In this document: positions 8,629 through 18,290 of the stretch, in pieces
Numbering within the stretch: position 1 is the stretch's first letter
How the letters are laid out: each line of letters opens with the position of its first letter
DNA from: DASRHT01 sp035650355
GTDB lineage: Bacteria; Chloroflexota; Ktedonobacteria; Ktedonobacterales; Ktedonobacteraceae
Direction: 5' to 3'
Assembly (NCBI GenBank): GCA_035650355.1
Contig: DASRHT010000080.1
Coordinates: 124,001 to 188,000 of the forward strand
Length of the DNA stretch: 64,000 nt
Notes under the pieces: generated by a model
The model's input: the letters and a program-made list of their open reading frames with translations, nothing else
What the model was told of the DNA's origin: nothing
The model's database searches: none
Position numbers and translations under genes: made by a program

Positions 8629-9492
8629 CTATTCGATTATTCGAAGGACACAACCTGCCTCCTGGTCAATTTCCAGTAGTCGGGCGGCGCTCCCGTTGCG
8701 TACCGCGACGGCCACGTAGCCGGCGCTATCCCCGTAGATGAACGGCAGCGCATTTTGCTCATCACCTGTCCCGGCAAAAAAACGGCTCCGTCTGGTTATT
8801 TTGCTATTGCGAGGCGGGAATGTCAATTCCACCGCCGAACTGCTGAAGAGGTCAGGTACCAGCGTTAGAGGAATATTGGTGATGAGATTGCCAAAATGAT
8901 CGATATGCACTATATGAGCAAGAATACGCTCTCCCTGCCGTTGCGGAGACTCCAGATTGAGACGCGCCAGGGTGGTGGAATCAATAGTCGCTCCCATCTT
9001 GATCAGCGGCACGCCGCATGCGAGATAGGCCGCGACAGGCGAGAACACGTCGCGTCCGTGAAACGTCGAGCTGACCTGCGGCAGGTGGTAGGCGGGATTT
9101 GATAAAACTACAGCCGCATGGATAGCTTGCTCATTCAATATATAACTGAACAACCCATTATCAGGTCCCACGAAAAACCAGTCGCCCGCGTGAATAGCCA
9201 CTGCCCGGCGCACACTGCCAACGCCGGGATCAACGACGCAGACGAAGATCGTTCCGAGCGGGAAATAGCGATAACTGGTAGCCAGCACCCACGCACCCGC
9301 AAAAACATTTTGCGGCCCAATTTCATGCGTAATATCAATCAGTTGAGCATTGGGAGCAATGCTGAGCGCCACACCCTTCATCACTCCGACGTAGCCGTCA
9401 GCAAGCCCAAAGTCGGTTAACCATGCCAGGACGGGACGAGCTAGTGATAGATCAGCTTGCTTGGAAACGTGCCTTGAAGCGTCCTGTGACAT
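8629..9492 (-). CDS. SAM hydroxide adenosyltransferase (DUF62 / SAM hydrolase)
   Basis: A 287-residue member of the DUF62 family, homologous to fluorinase and chlorinase but usually hydrolysing S-adenosylmethionine to adenosine and methionine using water. The recognisable blocks are WLTDFGLADGYVGVMKGV near the N-terminus, VDPGVGSVRRAVAI (with the conserved Arg), FVGPDNGLFSY, STFHGRDVFSPVAA (with the conserved His) and HIDHFGNLITNI. The Asp-Arg-His set that separates hydrolases from halogenases appears present, so halide chemistry is unlikely. The biological role of SAM hydrolysis in such bacteria is unclear. AGAGGTGT precedes the start. It appears monocistronic, divergent from the AAA+/CHAT operon. 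Confidence 0.9.
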   Translation of the reverse strand: MSQDASRHVSKQADLSLARPVLAWLTDFGLADGYVGVMKGVALSIAPNAQLIDITHEIGPQNVFAGAWVLATSYRYFPLGTIFVCVVDPGVGSVRRAVAIHAGDWFFVGPDNGLFSYILNEQAIHAAVVLSNPAYHLPQVSSTFHGRDVFSPVAAYLACGVPLIKMGATIDSTTLARLNLESPQRQGERILAHIVHIDHFGNLITNIPLTLVPDLFSSSAVELTFPPRNSKITRRSRFFAGTGDEQNALPFIYGDSAGYVAVAVRNGSAARLLEIDQEAGCVLRIIE

Positions 9493-10062
9493 AAGCTTTA
9501 CACCTCTCTACTTTTTATGGATATCAGTATCAGTTATCTACTAGCGAGCGATGTATTTTTCCCTCTACGTCAATCGGCAAATCCATAGTACAAACATTAA
9601 CATTTTTCCCGAAATACTGCAAGTCGCAGGTGATTGCATTCACGTAGATGATGCCTGGTCTCTCAGGATGTGCCTGCTTCTCGGCTCCAGCGTGGCACAG
9701 CGAAGCTGCACCATCCTGCTCCCACCGGTGAGTGCCGAAGGCGTGAGCACGCGAACACGATGAGAAGCAGACACGTTCTCAGGCAGGGATTACTGTCCAT
9801 CTGAAAGCGGGAGAACATCAAGAATCAACTCCACTATCCCGTTTAACATTTTACATTTCTGTATAGACTTTTATTTTTCGATATGCTAAACTGCCGCTAA
9901 ATACTAATGTAGTAAACGTTTTAATATAAGATGAATATTCCTAACTGCATTAAGCGAAAAAGAAATCCAGTCAGACCTTGATCAGATCAGGTACTGACTC
10001 CTGATCTCTGTTTCAATAATATTTGCATCTATTCCTAAAAATAAAGGAGAAAGAGCTCGCAT
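9493..10062. other. Intergenic region ahead of the AAA+/CHAT operon
   Basis: A 570-bp region with no convincing gene. It holds imperfect inverted copies of a tgcctgcttctc / gagaagcaga sequence (about 9676-9772) and an 8-bp hairpin (9984-9991 with 10000-10007, loop tactgact) 55 bases before the AAA+ start. A weak sigma-70-like pair, TAGACT (9864-9869) and TAAACT (9887-9892) with a 17-bp spacer, would give a leader of about 160 bases containing that hairpin. The AAA+ ATG has AAAGGAGAAAGAG upstream. The region probably carries the promoter and control of the operon. Confidence 0.4.
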
Positions 10063-13000
10063 ATGGATATTCGGAAGTGGTGGAAGTCACTGACTCAAGA
10101 GGTGAAAAATGCTTTTATGTTGGTGGAAGATGAAGGGCCGGCTCCAGCCAGGTGGAATGTTCGGGCCATATTGTCCTGCGTCCTTCGCGTCGCTCTCTAT
10201 CTGATCGGCACCGACCTGGCTTATTTTAACCTGGTAAGTGCGCTCTCCTTGTGGGACCTTGCCCCTTTTTGGGTGAACATAGCAGGAGGTGCTGTGCTGA
10301 TCCTGGCATTGGTGGGCCTCTTTTTCTTTTTTCAGTCAGGCTTGTATCAGCGTGGATTAAAGTGGACGAAATATTTCTGGTGGCTACTCGAGAGCGTTTT
10401 TTTTCTGTTTGTTTTTTTTGCCGTTATTGACTACTTCGTGGCTTTCAATAATCTCTGGCTACAGGCTCTCCTGGGAGATACTTTCGTTGGAATTCTTGGC
10501 ATTATTTTTATGGTAATTGTCTATATTCCAGGGAAAGTCCCTGTTCCCATAAAAGCATCACGAAATGAAAAAGGAGCTCAATCATCGCAAGCGTCACAAA
10601 GCGAAGAGGACGCCCGAACGTCTCAAGTGATCCCACCGCAGTTCCGCTTGTCAGAACTCTTTCTCCCGTTGGATCTCCTCACTGAATTGCGACAGGCTGT
10701 GGATGTTCTTAGGACCCCCACAGAAAGTCTTGAGAACTGGGGATTGCCTGTTGAGGCACGTACCTCGTATGTCGCGCTGCACCTGTATGGTAAGCCCGGG
10801 ACCGGCAAGACAATGGCGGCCCATGCTCTGGCTGACTATCTGGGTCAGAACATCCTGGCTGTCCTCTACGCGGACTTTCAAGCTGACACATATGCGGGAA
10901 TAAATAAAAACATTCGTACGGCCTTTGACACTGCGGCTAAAAAAAACGCCCTCCTGCTCATTGATGAGGCAGACACATTACTCTCTCATGGTATCAGTCA
11001 GATTATCAGCAGTCAGGTTCGCGCGAGCCTGGAGCAGTTTCATGGCGTCGTCATCTTCGCCACCAATGCGATTGAGACCTATAATAAAGCCTTTGAAACG
11101 CGAGTGCGTCATATTCACATTCCCCTGCCCGATGAAGAGCGCCGCCAGCAACTCTGGAAGGCCAATCTGCCCGCGCGCCTTCCGCGAGCTGCAGACGTAG
11201 AGCCAGCGATCCTGGCCCGGCAATTTAGCGATCTAAGTGGGCGCGAGATCAAGCGCATCATCGCTGAAGCCGCCCAGAAGGCGCTTGCGCAACAGCGGCA
11301 GGTTCAGTTGAGCGATTTTGATGAAGTGACAACCCGCCTCAAGAAGGAACGACTGCACGAAGATAGCGATGTGACCATTGATAGTCTGGCAAAGAAGCAA
11401 TATGAAGCCAGTCGTCCCAGGTATACATTCGAGCAACTGGCCGTGAGCGAAAGCGTCAAGGACGGGCTGGATCTGGCGCTGGATATGATTCGGAACGAGG
11501 CGAAAATCTTTGATGAATGGGGCCTGCGCTCCATTGAGCAATTCCCCTGTACAGCTTTGAATTTTTATGGGCCGCCGGGCACTGGTAAGACGCTAGCAGC
11601 TCATGCTCTGGCGGCTGAGCTGAACAAAAAAATCCTGGTAGCCAATTATGGAGAGATCGAAGGGCAACTGGTTGGAGATGGAGCCCGCAATACTACCCTC
11701 ATCTTCCGCGCCGCCACGCGAGAAAATGCGGTCCTCTTTATTGATGAAGCTGATGCTTTACTGGCCCGGCGCCTGAGCAATGTCACCCACTCAGCAGACA
11801 TGGCGCTGAACTCGCTGAGCAATCAGATGCTGATTGCCTTAGAGAACTTTCACGGTGTGGTGATCTTTGCCACAAATATGATTCACAGTTACGATAAGGC
11901 GTTTGAGACGCGGGTACGTCATATTCACTTTCCCTTGCCCGATGAAGAATGCCGCCAAAGGCTCTGGGAGATTCACCTGCCGGAGAAACTGCCGGGGGCA
12001 AAGGATATCGATAAGGCGATGCTGGCGGCGCAATCTGCTGAGATGTGTGGGCGCGATATTAAAAACGCAGTGATTGCCGCTGCGACGAAAGTACAAGCCG
12101 CGGGGCGTGAGCGACTGGAGCTGAGTGATCTGCTCCTCTCTATCAAACAGATCAACAAGGAGCATTTAAGCGCGGATAGCAACGCGCTGCGAGAGGCAAC
12201 GAGAGATTACACAGCCAGACCTCCTTTGTATCATTATGAGCGGCTCCAACTGAACAAAAGCGTCGAGGACGAGCTGCATCTGGAGCTGGATAAGATCCGC
12301 GATGAAGCGAAAATCTTTGACGAATGGGGCCTGCGCTCCATCGAGCCATATCCCTATACAGCCTTGAATTTTTATGGACCTCCGGGCACTGGCAAGACGC
12401 TGGCGGCTCATGCCCTGGCCGATCACCTGAGTCAACCCATCATAGCTGTAAGCTATGGGGAGATTATCGGGCGCTTTGTGGGTGATGGCCCCAGAAATAC
12501 CGAAGCCCTCTTTCGCACAGCGGCCCGCGAGAACGCAGTGCTGTTTATCGACGAAGCCGATGCTTTGCTTGCCAAACGCCTGACTTCGGTCTCGAGTTCG
12601 GGTGACATGGAGCTGAACACTATCACCAATCAGATGCTCGTGTGTTTAGAGAATTTTCGCGGTCTAGTGATCTTTGCCACGAATATAATGCAGAACTATG
12701 ATAGGGCGTTCGATATGCGGGTACGGCATATTCATTTTCCCTTGCCCGATGAAGAATGCCGCCAAAGGCTCTGGGATATTTACCTACCAGAGCCTCATCG
12801 GCGAGCTGCAGATGTAGATACAGCGGTCCTGGCAGCGCAATCTGCTGAGATGTGCGGGCGTGATATTAAAAACGCGGTGATTGATGCTGTGACGAGGGTG
12901 GGGAAAGGGGGACGGTCCCGCCTCGAACTGAGCGACCTTGTGGCGGCGATCAAGCGTATTAAAAATGCTCGCGTCTCTCAACAAGGAGAACGGGAAGAAA

Positions 13001-13320
13001 AGCATAAACAAGTGCTGGAGCGTATACAACACCATCTTCGCCTGGAGGCGTCGCCACAGACTCAGCCAGCTCGGCAGGTAACACGGCCCCTAAGCGACCT
13101 GTTTGAGCAGCCCGCCCAGGTCATTCTTGTTCAGACCGATACACAGCCGGAGCCCAATGGCAGCGTTCAGCGGACAACAGTACCGGAGACGCCTTTGTCG
13201 GCGAGCGCGCAACCCGCTCAGGATGGCGCTTCCGAAGAAGATGAGCGGACATCACCCACGCAGCCGCTGCCCCGGCTGCCAAAGAACCCCTCCGGGCAGC
13301 TTGAGGAGGTAGGTGACTAA
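10063..13320 (+). CDS. Membrane-anchored protein with three tandem AAA+ ATPase modules
   Basis: A 1085-residue protein with four predicted membrane helices (about residues 34-58, 70-92, 105-125 and 132-156) followed by three classical AAA+ modules. Walker A motifs are GKPGTGKT (243-250) and GPPGTGKT (503-510, 772-779). Walker B motifs end in LIDEAD or FIDEAD (about 299-304, 559-564, 828-833). Each module has an FATN sensor-1 strand and an ETRVRH/DMRVRH arginine-finger region. Modules 2 and 3 share a pore-loop-like VGDG and the preceding EAKIFDEWGLRSIE; module 1 is more diverged there. The C-terminal 120 residues are Pro/Gln-rich and probably disordered. Membrane anchoring plus CDC48-like AAA+ tandem modules suggests a remodelling or unfolding machine at the membrane. 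Its stop codon overlaps the start of the CHAT gene (TAATG), indicating coupled translation. The system it belongs to is not one I can name. Confidence 0.92.
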   Translation: MDIRKWWKSLTQEVKNAFMLVEDEGPAPARWNVRAILSCVLRVALYLIGTDLAYFNLVSALSLWDLAPFWVNIAGGAVLILALVGLFFFFQSGLYQRGLKWTKYFWWLLESVFFLFVFFAVIDYFVAFNNLWLQALLGDTFVGILGIIFMVIVYIPGKVPVPIKASRNEKGAQSSQASQSEEDARTSQVIPPQFRLSELFLPLDLLTELRQAVDVLRTPTESLENWGLPVEARTSYVALHLYGKPGTGKTMAAHALADYLGQNILAVLYADFQADTYAGINKNIRTAFDTAAKKNALLLIDEADTLLSHGISQIISSQVRASLEQFHGVVIFATNAIETYNKAFETRVRHIHIPLPDEERRQQLWKANLPARLPRAADVEPAILARQFSDLSGREIKRIIAEAAQKALAQQRQVQLSDFDEVTTRLKKERLHEDSDVTIDSLAKKQYEASRPRYTFEQLAVSESVKDGLDLALDMIRNEAKIFDEWGLRSIEQFPCTALNFYGPPGTGKTLAAHALAAELNKKILVANYGEIEGQLVGDGARNTTLIFRAATRENAVLFIDEADALLARRLSNVTHSADMALNSLSNQMLIALENFHGVVIFATNMIHSYDKAFETRVRHIHFPLPDEECRQRLWEIHLPEKLPGAKDIDKAMLAAQSAEMCGRDIKNAVIAAATKVQAAGRERLELSDLLLSIKQINKEHLSADSNALREATRDYTARPPLYHYERLQLNKSVEDELHLELDKIRDEAKIFDEWGLRSIEPYPYTALNFYGPPGTGKTLAAHALADHLSQPIIAVSYGEIIGRFVGDGPRNTEALFRTAARENAVLFIDEADALLAKRLTSVSSSGDMELNTITNQMLVCLENFRGLVIFATNIMQNYDRAFDMRVRHIHFPLPDEECRQRLWDIYLPEPHRRAADVDTAVLAAQSAEMCGRDIKNAVIDAVTRVGKGGRSRLELSDLVAAIKRIKNARVSQQGEREEKHKQVLERIQHHLRLEASPQTQPARQVTRPLSDLFEQPAQVILVQTDTQPEPNGSVQRTTVPETPLSASAQPAQDGASEEDERTSPTQPLPRLPKNPSGQLEEVGD

Positions 13321-16300
13321 TGGCCTACGTCAACTTGCACTCCGACTTCGTCCTGGGCCTCCCCGACTGGTTGAGCAAGCTGATAGAGGAGGTCGAGGCT
13401 TCCAATGAGTATGCTTTTCAGAAAGCGCGACTCCAGGAGGGGCTCACCCGTGCGCGCGATGAAAAATTGGAGCCTGAGATTCTGGCGGAACTCTCCTACT
13501 GGGTTGCTCAAGCCTGCCATAAGCAGGCAGATGCTGAGTATAACCCAAAGTTGCTGACAGAGGCCCTCTTAGCCATCGAGCCCGCTCTGCATACCTATAC
13601 CCACGATCAGTACCCCTATCAGTACGCGAAAACGGTCTACCTGGCAGGGCACCTCCACTTCCACATCTCAGACAGCAGCAAAAGACCGGGATTCCACGTC
13701 CAGCAAGCTCTGACCTTCTATGAAAATGCTGCCAGCATCTGGACACGCGAGTCCTTTGCGGACCTCTGGCTCTTGACGCAGCGGGAATATGTCGATGCCT
13801 TACTGAATCGCTACCAGTATAGTGGGCAGGAAAATGATTTAGATAGGGCTCAAAGCCTGGCAAATGAACTGTTGTTCTCCGGGATTCCTGATAAATTTGA
13901 CACCTTATTTATTGCTATCTCTCTGATACAGATAAGCTTTATCCGCTGGTCGCACTCTCAGAATGGCGAAGAGCTTGAATATGGTTTGAACTTAGCGAGC
14001 ATGGTGCAAGATTTTGTGTTCTCTGCCGAGCATCGCGCTGAATTTCGCGCCGAAAGCGCCGCCTTCTTGATGCAGTATGGGGCGTTTCTCGGCGCTCACT
14101 ACCTCCAGACCCGCGAAAGAGAGAGCCTGGAGCAATCTATCAAGGTCAGAAATGAGGCTCTTGAGCTTGCGCTCCCAACTGATCCACTGCTCCATTTATG
14201 GAAGGCACAGTTGAGCCTGGCATTGCTGGAACGCTATTTGCTTGCCTGGCAGGCTGAGGATCTGGCACAAGCTCTTCAGCTCTCCCAACAGGTACTTGAC
14301 TTTGTAGAAGTAAAGGAGGCGCAAGCTCAAGAGGAGCCTCTTGAAGCGGTGGACGGCGAAGAGGAAGAAAGGAAAATCGAGCAGCAATACGCCTCCCCCT
14401 ATTTCGCCTTCGGCTATTGCCTCCTGATCAAGCACTTACAGAACTGGCAGCCAGACCTGCTGGATCAAGCAATTGCCTACCTGGAAAAAGCTGTCAAATG
14501 TACGCCCCGCTTTTCCCCGGATCTCCCCATTTTCCTCTCTGCCCTTTCTGAGGCGCTCGTTCGTCGGCAAGAGACCGATGTAAACCTCGCGGATATTCAA
14601 CGAGGTATCGTACAGGTAGGCTCAGTATTACAAGAGATGAGGCCGGGAGAGAATGTCCTGTTCTCTTCTCAGTTGTATAGTATGTTCGGTCTGTATTTGA
14701 GCAAACGTCATGATATTCTGGGAGATGACCAGGATATTATCGTAGCAGTTGAAGCCTGCCGCTATGCTCTCTATGACATTCCTCCACAGACGGCCCTATC
14801 TGCTGTTCTCCTCACCAATCTGGCAGCTCTCCTGCGCAAACAATATGTCTTTAGTGGCAATCGCGAAGATATTGAAGAGGCCGTAGACTGTTGCGTTCAA
14901 GCGCTTGATGCGGTTGGGAAACCATCACAGTTCTTTCCTTTTATTGCTTTCAACTTTGCTGCTGCCTTACAGGTCTACTATAGTTATAATCAGGACCCTG
15001 AGTTCTTAGATCATGCAGTAATGCTGCTGCTGAGCGCGCGCGAACGTCTGGCAGCGAACGCACCCTTGCAAGGTGAGATTCTGCTGCTCGTTACCAACAT
15101 TCTGCAACTGTTGTACGCTGCATCTGGTCATAGAGAGTATATCGATCTTGCTGTTACGGTCTCGCGCCAGATGTTGAACCTCTCCGCTCCAACGTATCCC
15201 CGCAGGTATATCTTTCTCTGTGAGTACTTTCGCGTGCAGGCGTCATCCTATGCATTGACAGGCAAGCGGGAAGATCTGCAAGCTATGCTGGAGACATCGC
15301 GGGAGGCGCTCAAACTCATGCCACAGGCTTCCCCCTATCGCACGCTGGTCTTTTACTCTCTTTCTGGAAGCCTCTACCAGCGTTATGAGCGCACGGGAAG
15401 CCTGGATGATCTCGATCAGGCTATCGAGCACTTGCATAAGGGTATCGACCCCGACACCCTGTCCACATCCTCGGTGCTATATCCCTCGCTGCTAGATTAT
15501 CTAGGGCGGTGCTATCTGGACCGCTATCGGTATACAGAGCAACCTGAGGATCTGCAAGCTGCACTCAAACATCTCTCGCTCGCGGTCGCAGCAAGTACAG
15601 GATCTTCTGACCAGATCCTGTACTTGCTTGATCTCGCGCGTGCGCGCCTGATTCAGGCTCTTGATATGCAACAGTTTGAGAGCCTGGAGCAGAGCATAAA
15701 AGAGATGCGAGCGGCTCTCTCTCAGATCAAACCAGGGATTCCCCTCTGGCACGTTTTTGCCAGTACACTCGTTCAGACGCTCTGCATTACCTACGAGATG
15801 GGCGGGCAATACGAGTATCTGGAGGAGGCGATTGAACTGATTGCAAAGGCGCTGGAGGTGATCCCGCCAACGGCCCCTGAACGGGTGAACCTGCTGGTGA
15901 GTCAGGGGCGCGTTCTACGGGCGTACGCTATGCTATCGGGGCAGAAGGAGGACGAGCAGAAGGCCAGGGCGTCCTTTGAGGAGGCGTGCGAAAAAGGTCT
16001 GGAGTTCTCTCCAGAGTCTGCGCTCAACAGCGCGGCGATCTGGGGACATTGGGCGGTGCAGCGTGCTATACAGCACGAGGCACCGCCCAAAGATTGGAAT
16101 GAAGCAGGGCGGGCATATGGGTACGCCATGCGGGCGTTGGACCTGCTGTACCAGGAGCAGGTTTCGCTGACCCACAGGCGCCAGCGTCTGGCTGCGGCAA
16201 GAAGCCTGGATACGCTTAACTGGAACTGGGTGAATATCTATGAACAGGCGGCATATGCCCTGGCGCGTGCTGGCCTGTTTCGTGATGCTGTCACTAGCCT

Positions 16301-18266
16301 GGAACGAGGACGCGCCCGTGAGATGGGGGAACGGCTGGCACGAGATAGGGCAAATTTGCGGGCTCTAGAACAGGAACATCCTGGGCTGCATCAAAAATAT
16401 TTAGCGCAAATATCTCAATTGCGGCAGTTGGAGAATGCTGATATGGCAGGGAGCCAGCAACAGCTCAAGCGAGAGATGAGGGTAACCTCGATTCCTCTGG
16501 TCGAAGAGATCCGGCAGGTGCGCGCTGCGCTGACAGAGACAATCGAGGAGATCAGGCAGATTGCGGGGCATGCCGACTTTCAGCTTGACCCTGGCTATGA
16601 ACAGGTTGCCCAGGCAGCCTCGTCGAACGTTCCGCTCGTGTACATTGTCGTGACCGCTATAGGGAGTCTGGCTTTACTGGTCCCGGTATCAGGAGAAGAG
16701 CCTGAGGCGATTTGGGCGGAGGAACTGAAGTCTGATGATCTGTTGCTGGTCAAGAGGAAGGATGGAAACCTGGTTGGTGGCTATCTTGCTGGGCAATCTA
16801 TCCCGGATTGGATGCGCAGTTCGCTAACGGATTCGCTTCCCTATATCGGCGAGTGTCTGATCCGACGCATTGCGCTGCGCCTGTACGCCCTCAAGGCAAC
16901 CAGCGTAGTGCTGATTCCTACGGGAAGTACAGGCGTAATCCCCTTCCATGCCGCCCCATATAGCGTGCAAGGTCGGCAGGTCTGCCTACTCGATCATTTT
17001 GATGTGAGCTATGCTCCTTCGGCTCGTGTGCTCGTGACAGTGCGCAACGAGGCCGATAAACGCCGTGCCAGACAGGCAGGGGCTCCGCTGCGTCTGTTAG
17101 GCGTGGGCAATCCTCTGCCAGCAGTCAACGAAGGGCAATGGGCGCAGGAAGAGCTACGGCGCCTGCTGAAATCTCTGCAAGAGTATGTCAATGAATTACG
17201 TGCTGAGATTGATGACCAATCTCCTTCAGAACCCCTGCTGGACGCGGGCCGGGGGATCTGGGCTCAGGAAGAATTGGAGCGCCTATCTCAGCAGATTCAG
17301 GAGTATGTTCGGACCCATCCCGCTTCTCTGCATAACCAGGCCCCGCTAAATCCCGAGTTCGCTCATATCTTTATTGCTTCCTGGGAGCGGGCGCTACAGG
17401 TCTTGCAGGCCCAGAGCGATCAGTCTCCCGAAAAGCTGATTGAACAAGGCTTGAGTTTCTTCTGGTGGGCGAACTACTTCGCGTTTTTAGCCGCAGCACC
17501 CGATGATCTTATCGAGTCCTTTGGAACTCTGAGTTTGCGCATTCCCCCCGCATTGCCCTTCACACGGCTTGAGATGGAAGGGATTCAAAAGCTCTTCACA
17601 GCGCAGTATGCAACGACCTTCTACGGGTCTCAGGCCACCCAAGATGCATTGTGGAAGGCTTTGCCAGAAGCCTCCATTCTCCACCTCTCCTGTCACGCGA
17701 GCTTTCGTGCCGATAAACCGCTTGACTCTGCGTTTTTGCTGGCTCAGAACACCAGTCTGAGCCTGCGTGATCTCCTCGAAGCCGATGAGCCGCGCCTGGC
17801 TTTGCTGCAATTAGCGGTGCTCCCGGCCTGCCAGACGGCAGTCACAGATATGCAAAATCTGCCCAATGAAGTCATTGGTCTATTTGCTGGTTTCCTCCAT
17901 ACCGGCGTCCCCTCTGTGATTGGCACGCTCTGGTCGGTGGAGCAGATGAGCGCAGCCTTGCTGATGATCCGTTTCTATGACCTCTATCTGTCTGGTGCTA
18001 ATGCCTCGCCCGACTGGAGACAACTCCATCCTGCCAAAGCTCTACGCCTGGCCCAATGCTGGTTGCGCGACCAGACCTACAAAAGTCTGGAGGCTTACGT
18101 GACAGAGTTGCGCCTGCGGGGCCTCATCCAGCTTGCGATATGGGTGGAGCACTATCTGCGTGTTGCTCTTACACCGCAAAAAGATGAGCAAGCACTCCAG
18201 AAGGAGGAGATGCGCCCCTATGCTCATTTCTATGACTGGGCAGCCTTCGTCTACTATGGCGCTTGA
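13320..18266 (+). CDS. Large TPR-repeat CHAT-domain protease-like protein
   Basis: A 1648-residue protein made mostly of helical TPR-like repeats (about residues 1-1010), a coiled linker, and a C-terminal CHAT (caspase HetF-associated with TPRs) domain. The catalytic dyad is visible: His1459 in LHLSCHASF and Cys1504 in LPACQTA, with GLFAGFLHTGVPSVIGTLW after it, as usual for CHAT. CHAT domains are caspase-like cysteine proteases of the separase/caspase clan; some act as effectors in bacterial immunity and cell death. Start and stop overlap with the AAA+ gene, and the second CHAT gene follows 24 bases later. An insertion of roughly 100 residues between the two CHAT halves (about 1270-1390) duplicates the sequence WAQEEL with a helical stretch. 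The target is unknown; a self-encoded substrate or the AAA+ partner are possibilities. Confidence 0.92.
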   Translation: MAYVNLHSDFVLGLPDWLSKLIEEVEASNEYAFQKARLQEGLTRARDEKLEPEILAELSYWVAQACHKQADAEYNPKLLTEALLAIEPALHTYTHDQYPYQYAKTVYLAGHLHFHISDSSKRPGFHVQQALTFYENAASIWTRESFADLWLLTQREYVDALLNRYQYSGQENDLDRAQSLANELLFSGIPDKFDTLFIAISLIQISFIRWSHSQNGEELEYGLNLASMVQDFVFSAEHRAEFRAESAAFLMQYGAFLGAHYLQTRERESLEQSIKVRNEALELALPTDPLLHLWKAQLSLALLERYLLAWQAEDLAQALQLSQQVLDFVEVKEAQAQEEPLEAVDGEEEERKIEQQYASPYFAFGYCLLIKHLQNWQPDLLDQAIAYLEKAVKCTPRFSPDLPIFLSALSEALVRRQETDVNLADIQRGIVQVGSVLQEMRPGENVLFSSQLYSMFGLYLSKRHDILGDDQDIIVAVEACRYALYDIPPQTALSAVLLTNLAALLRKQYVFSGNREDIEEAVDCCVQALDAVGKPSQFFPFIAFNFAAALQVYYSYNQDPEFLDHAVMLLLSARERLAANAPLQGEILLLVTNILQLLYAASGHREYIDLAVTVSRQMLNLSAPTYPRRYIFLCEYFRVQASSYALTGKREDLQAMLETSREALKLMPQASPYRTLVFYSLSGSLYQRYERTGSLDDLDQAIEHLHKGIDPDTLSTSSVLYPSLLDYLGRCYLDRYRYTEQPEDLQAALKHLSLAVAASTGSSDQILYLLDLARARLIQALDMQQFESLEQSIKEMRAALSQIKPGIPLWHVFASTLVQTLCITYEMGGQYEYLEEAIELIAKALEVIPPTAPERVNLLVSQGRVLRAYAMLSGQKEDEQKARASFEEACEKGLEFSPESALNSAAIWGHWAVQRAIQHEAPPKDWNEAGRAYGYAMRALDLLYQEQVSLTHRRQRLAAARSLDTLNWNWVNIYEQAAYALARAGLFRDAVTSLERGRAREMGERLARDRANLRALEQEHPGLHQKYLAQISQLRQLENADMAGSQQQLKREMRVTSIPLVEEIRQVRAALTETIEEIRQIAGHADFQLDPGYEQVAQAASSNVPLVYIVVTAIGSLALLVPVSGEEPEAIWAEELKSDDLLLVKRKDGNLVGGYLAGQSIPDWMRSSLTDSLPYIGECLIRRIALRLYALKATSVVLIPTGSTGVIPFHAAPYSVQGRQVCLLDHFDVSYAPSARVLVTVRNEADKRRARQAGAPLRLLGVGNPLPAVNEGQWAQEELRRLLKSLQEYVNELRAEIDDQSPSEPLLDAGRGIWAQEELERLSQQIQEYVRTHPASLHNQAPLNPEFAHIFIASWERALQVLQAQSDQSPEKLIEQGLSFFWWANYFAFLAAAPDDLIESFGTLSLRIPPALPFTRLEMEGIQKLFTAQYATTFYGSQATQDALWKALPEASILHLSCHASFRADKPLDSAFLLAQNTSLSLRDLLEADEPRLALLQLAVLPACQTAVTDMQNLPNEVIGLFAGFLHTGVPSVIGTLWSVEQMSAALLMIRFYDLYLSGANASPDWRQLHPAKALRLAQCWLRDQTYKSLEAYVTELRLRGLIQLAIWVEHYLRVALTPQKDEQALQKEEMRPYAHFYDWAAFVYYGA

Positions 18267-18290
18267 TAGTTTTCAGAAAAAGGAACAAGC

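Noticed and set aside
8629..9492. Fluorinase or chlorinase activity
   Set aside because: The conserved Asp-Arg-His set of the hydrolase branch appears present, and halogenase-specific features were not seen.
13320..18266. TPR-CHAT as part of a Craspase (gRAMP) system
   Set aside because: No Cas7-like gRAMP gene or CRISPR array in the window; partner is an AAA+ protein.
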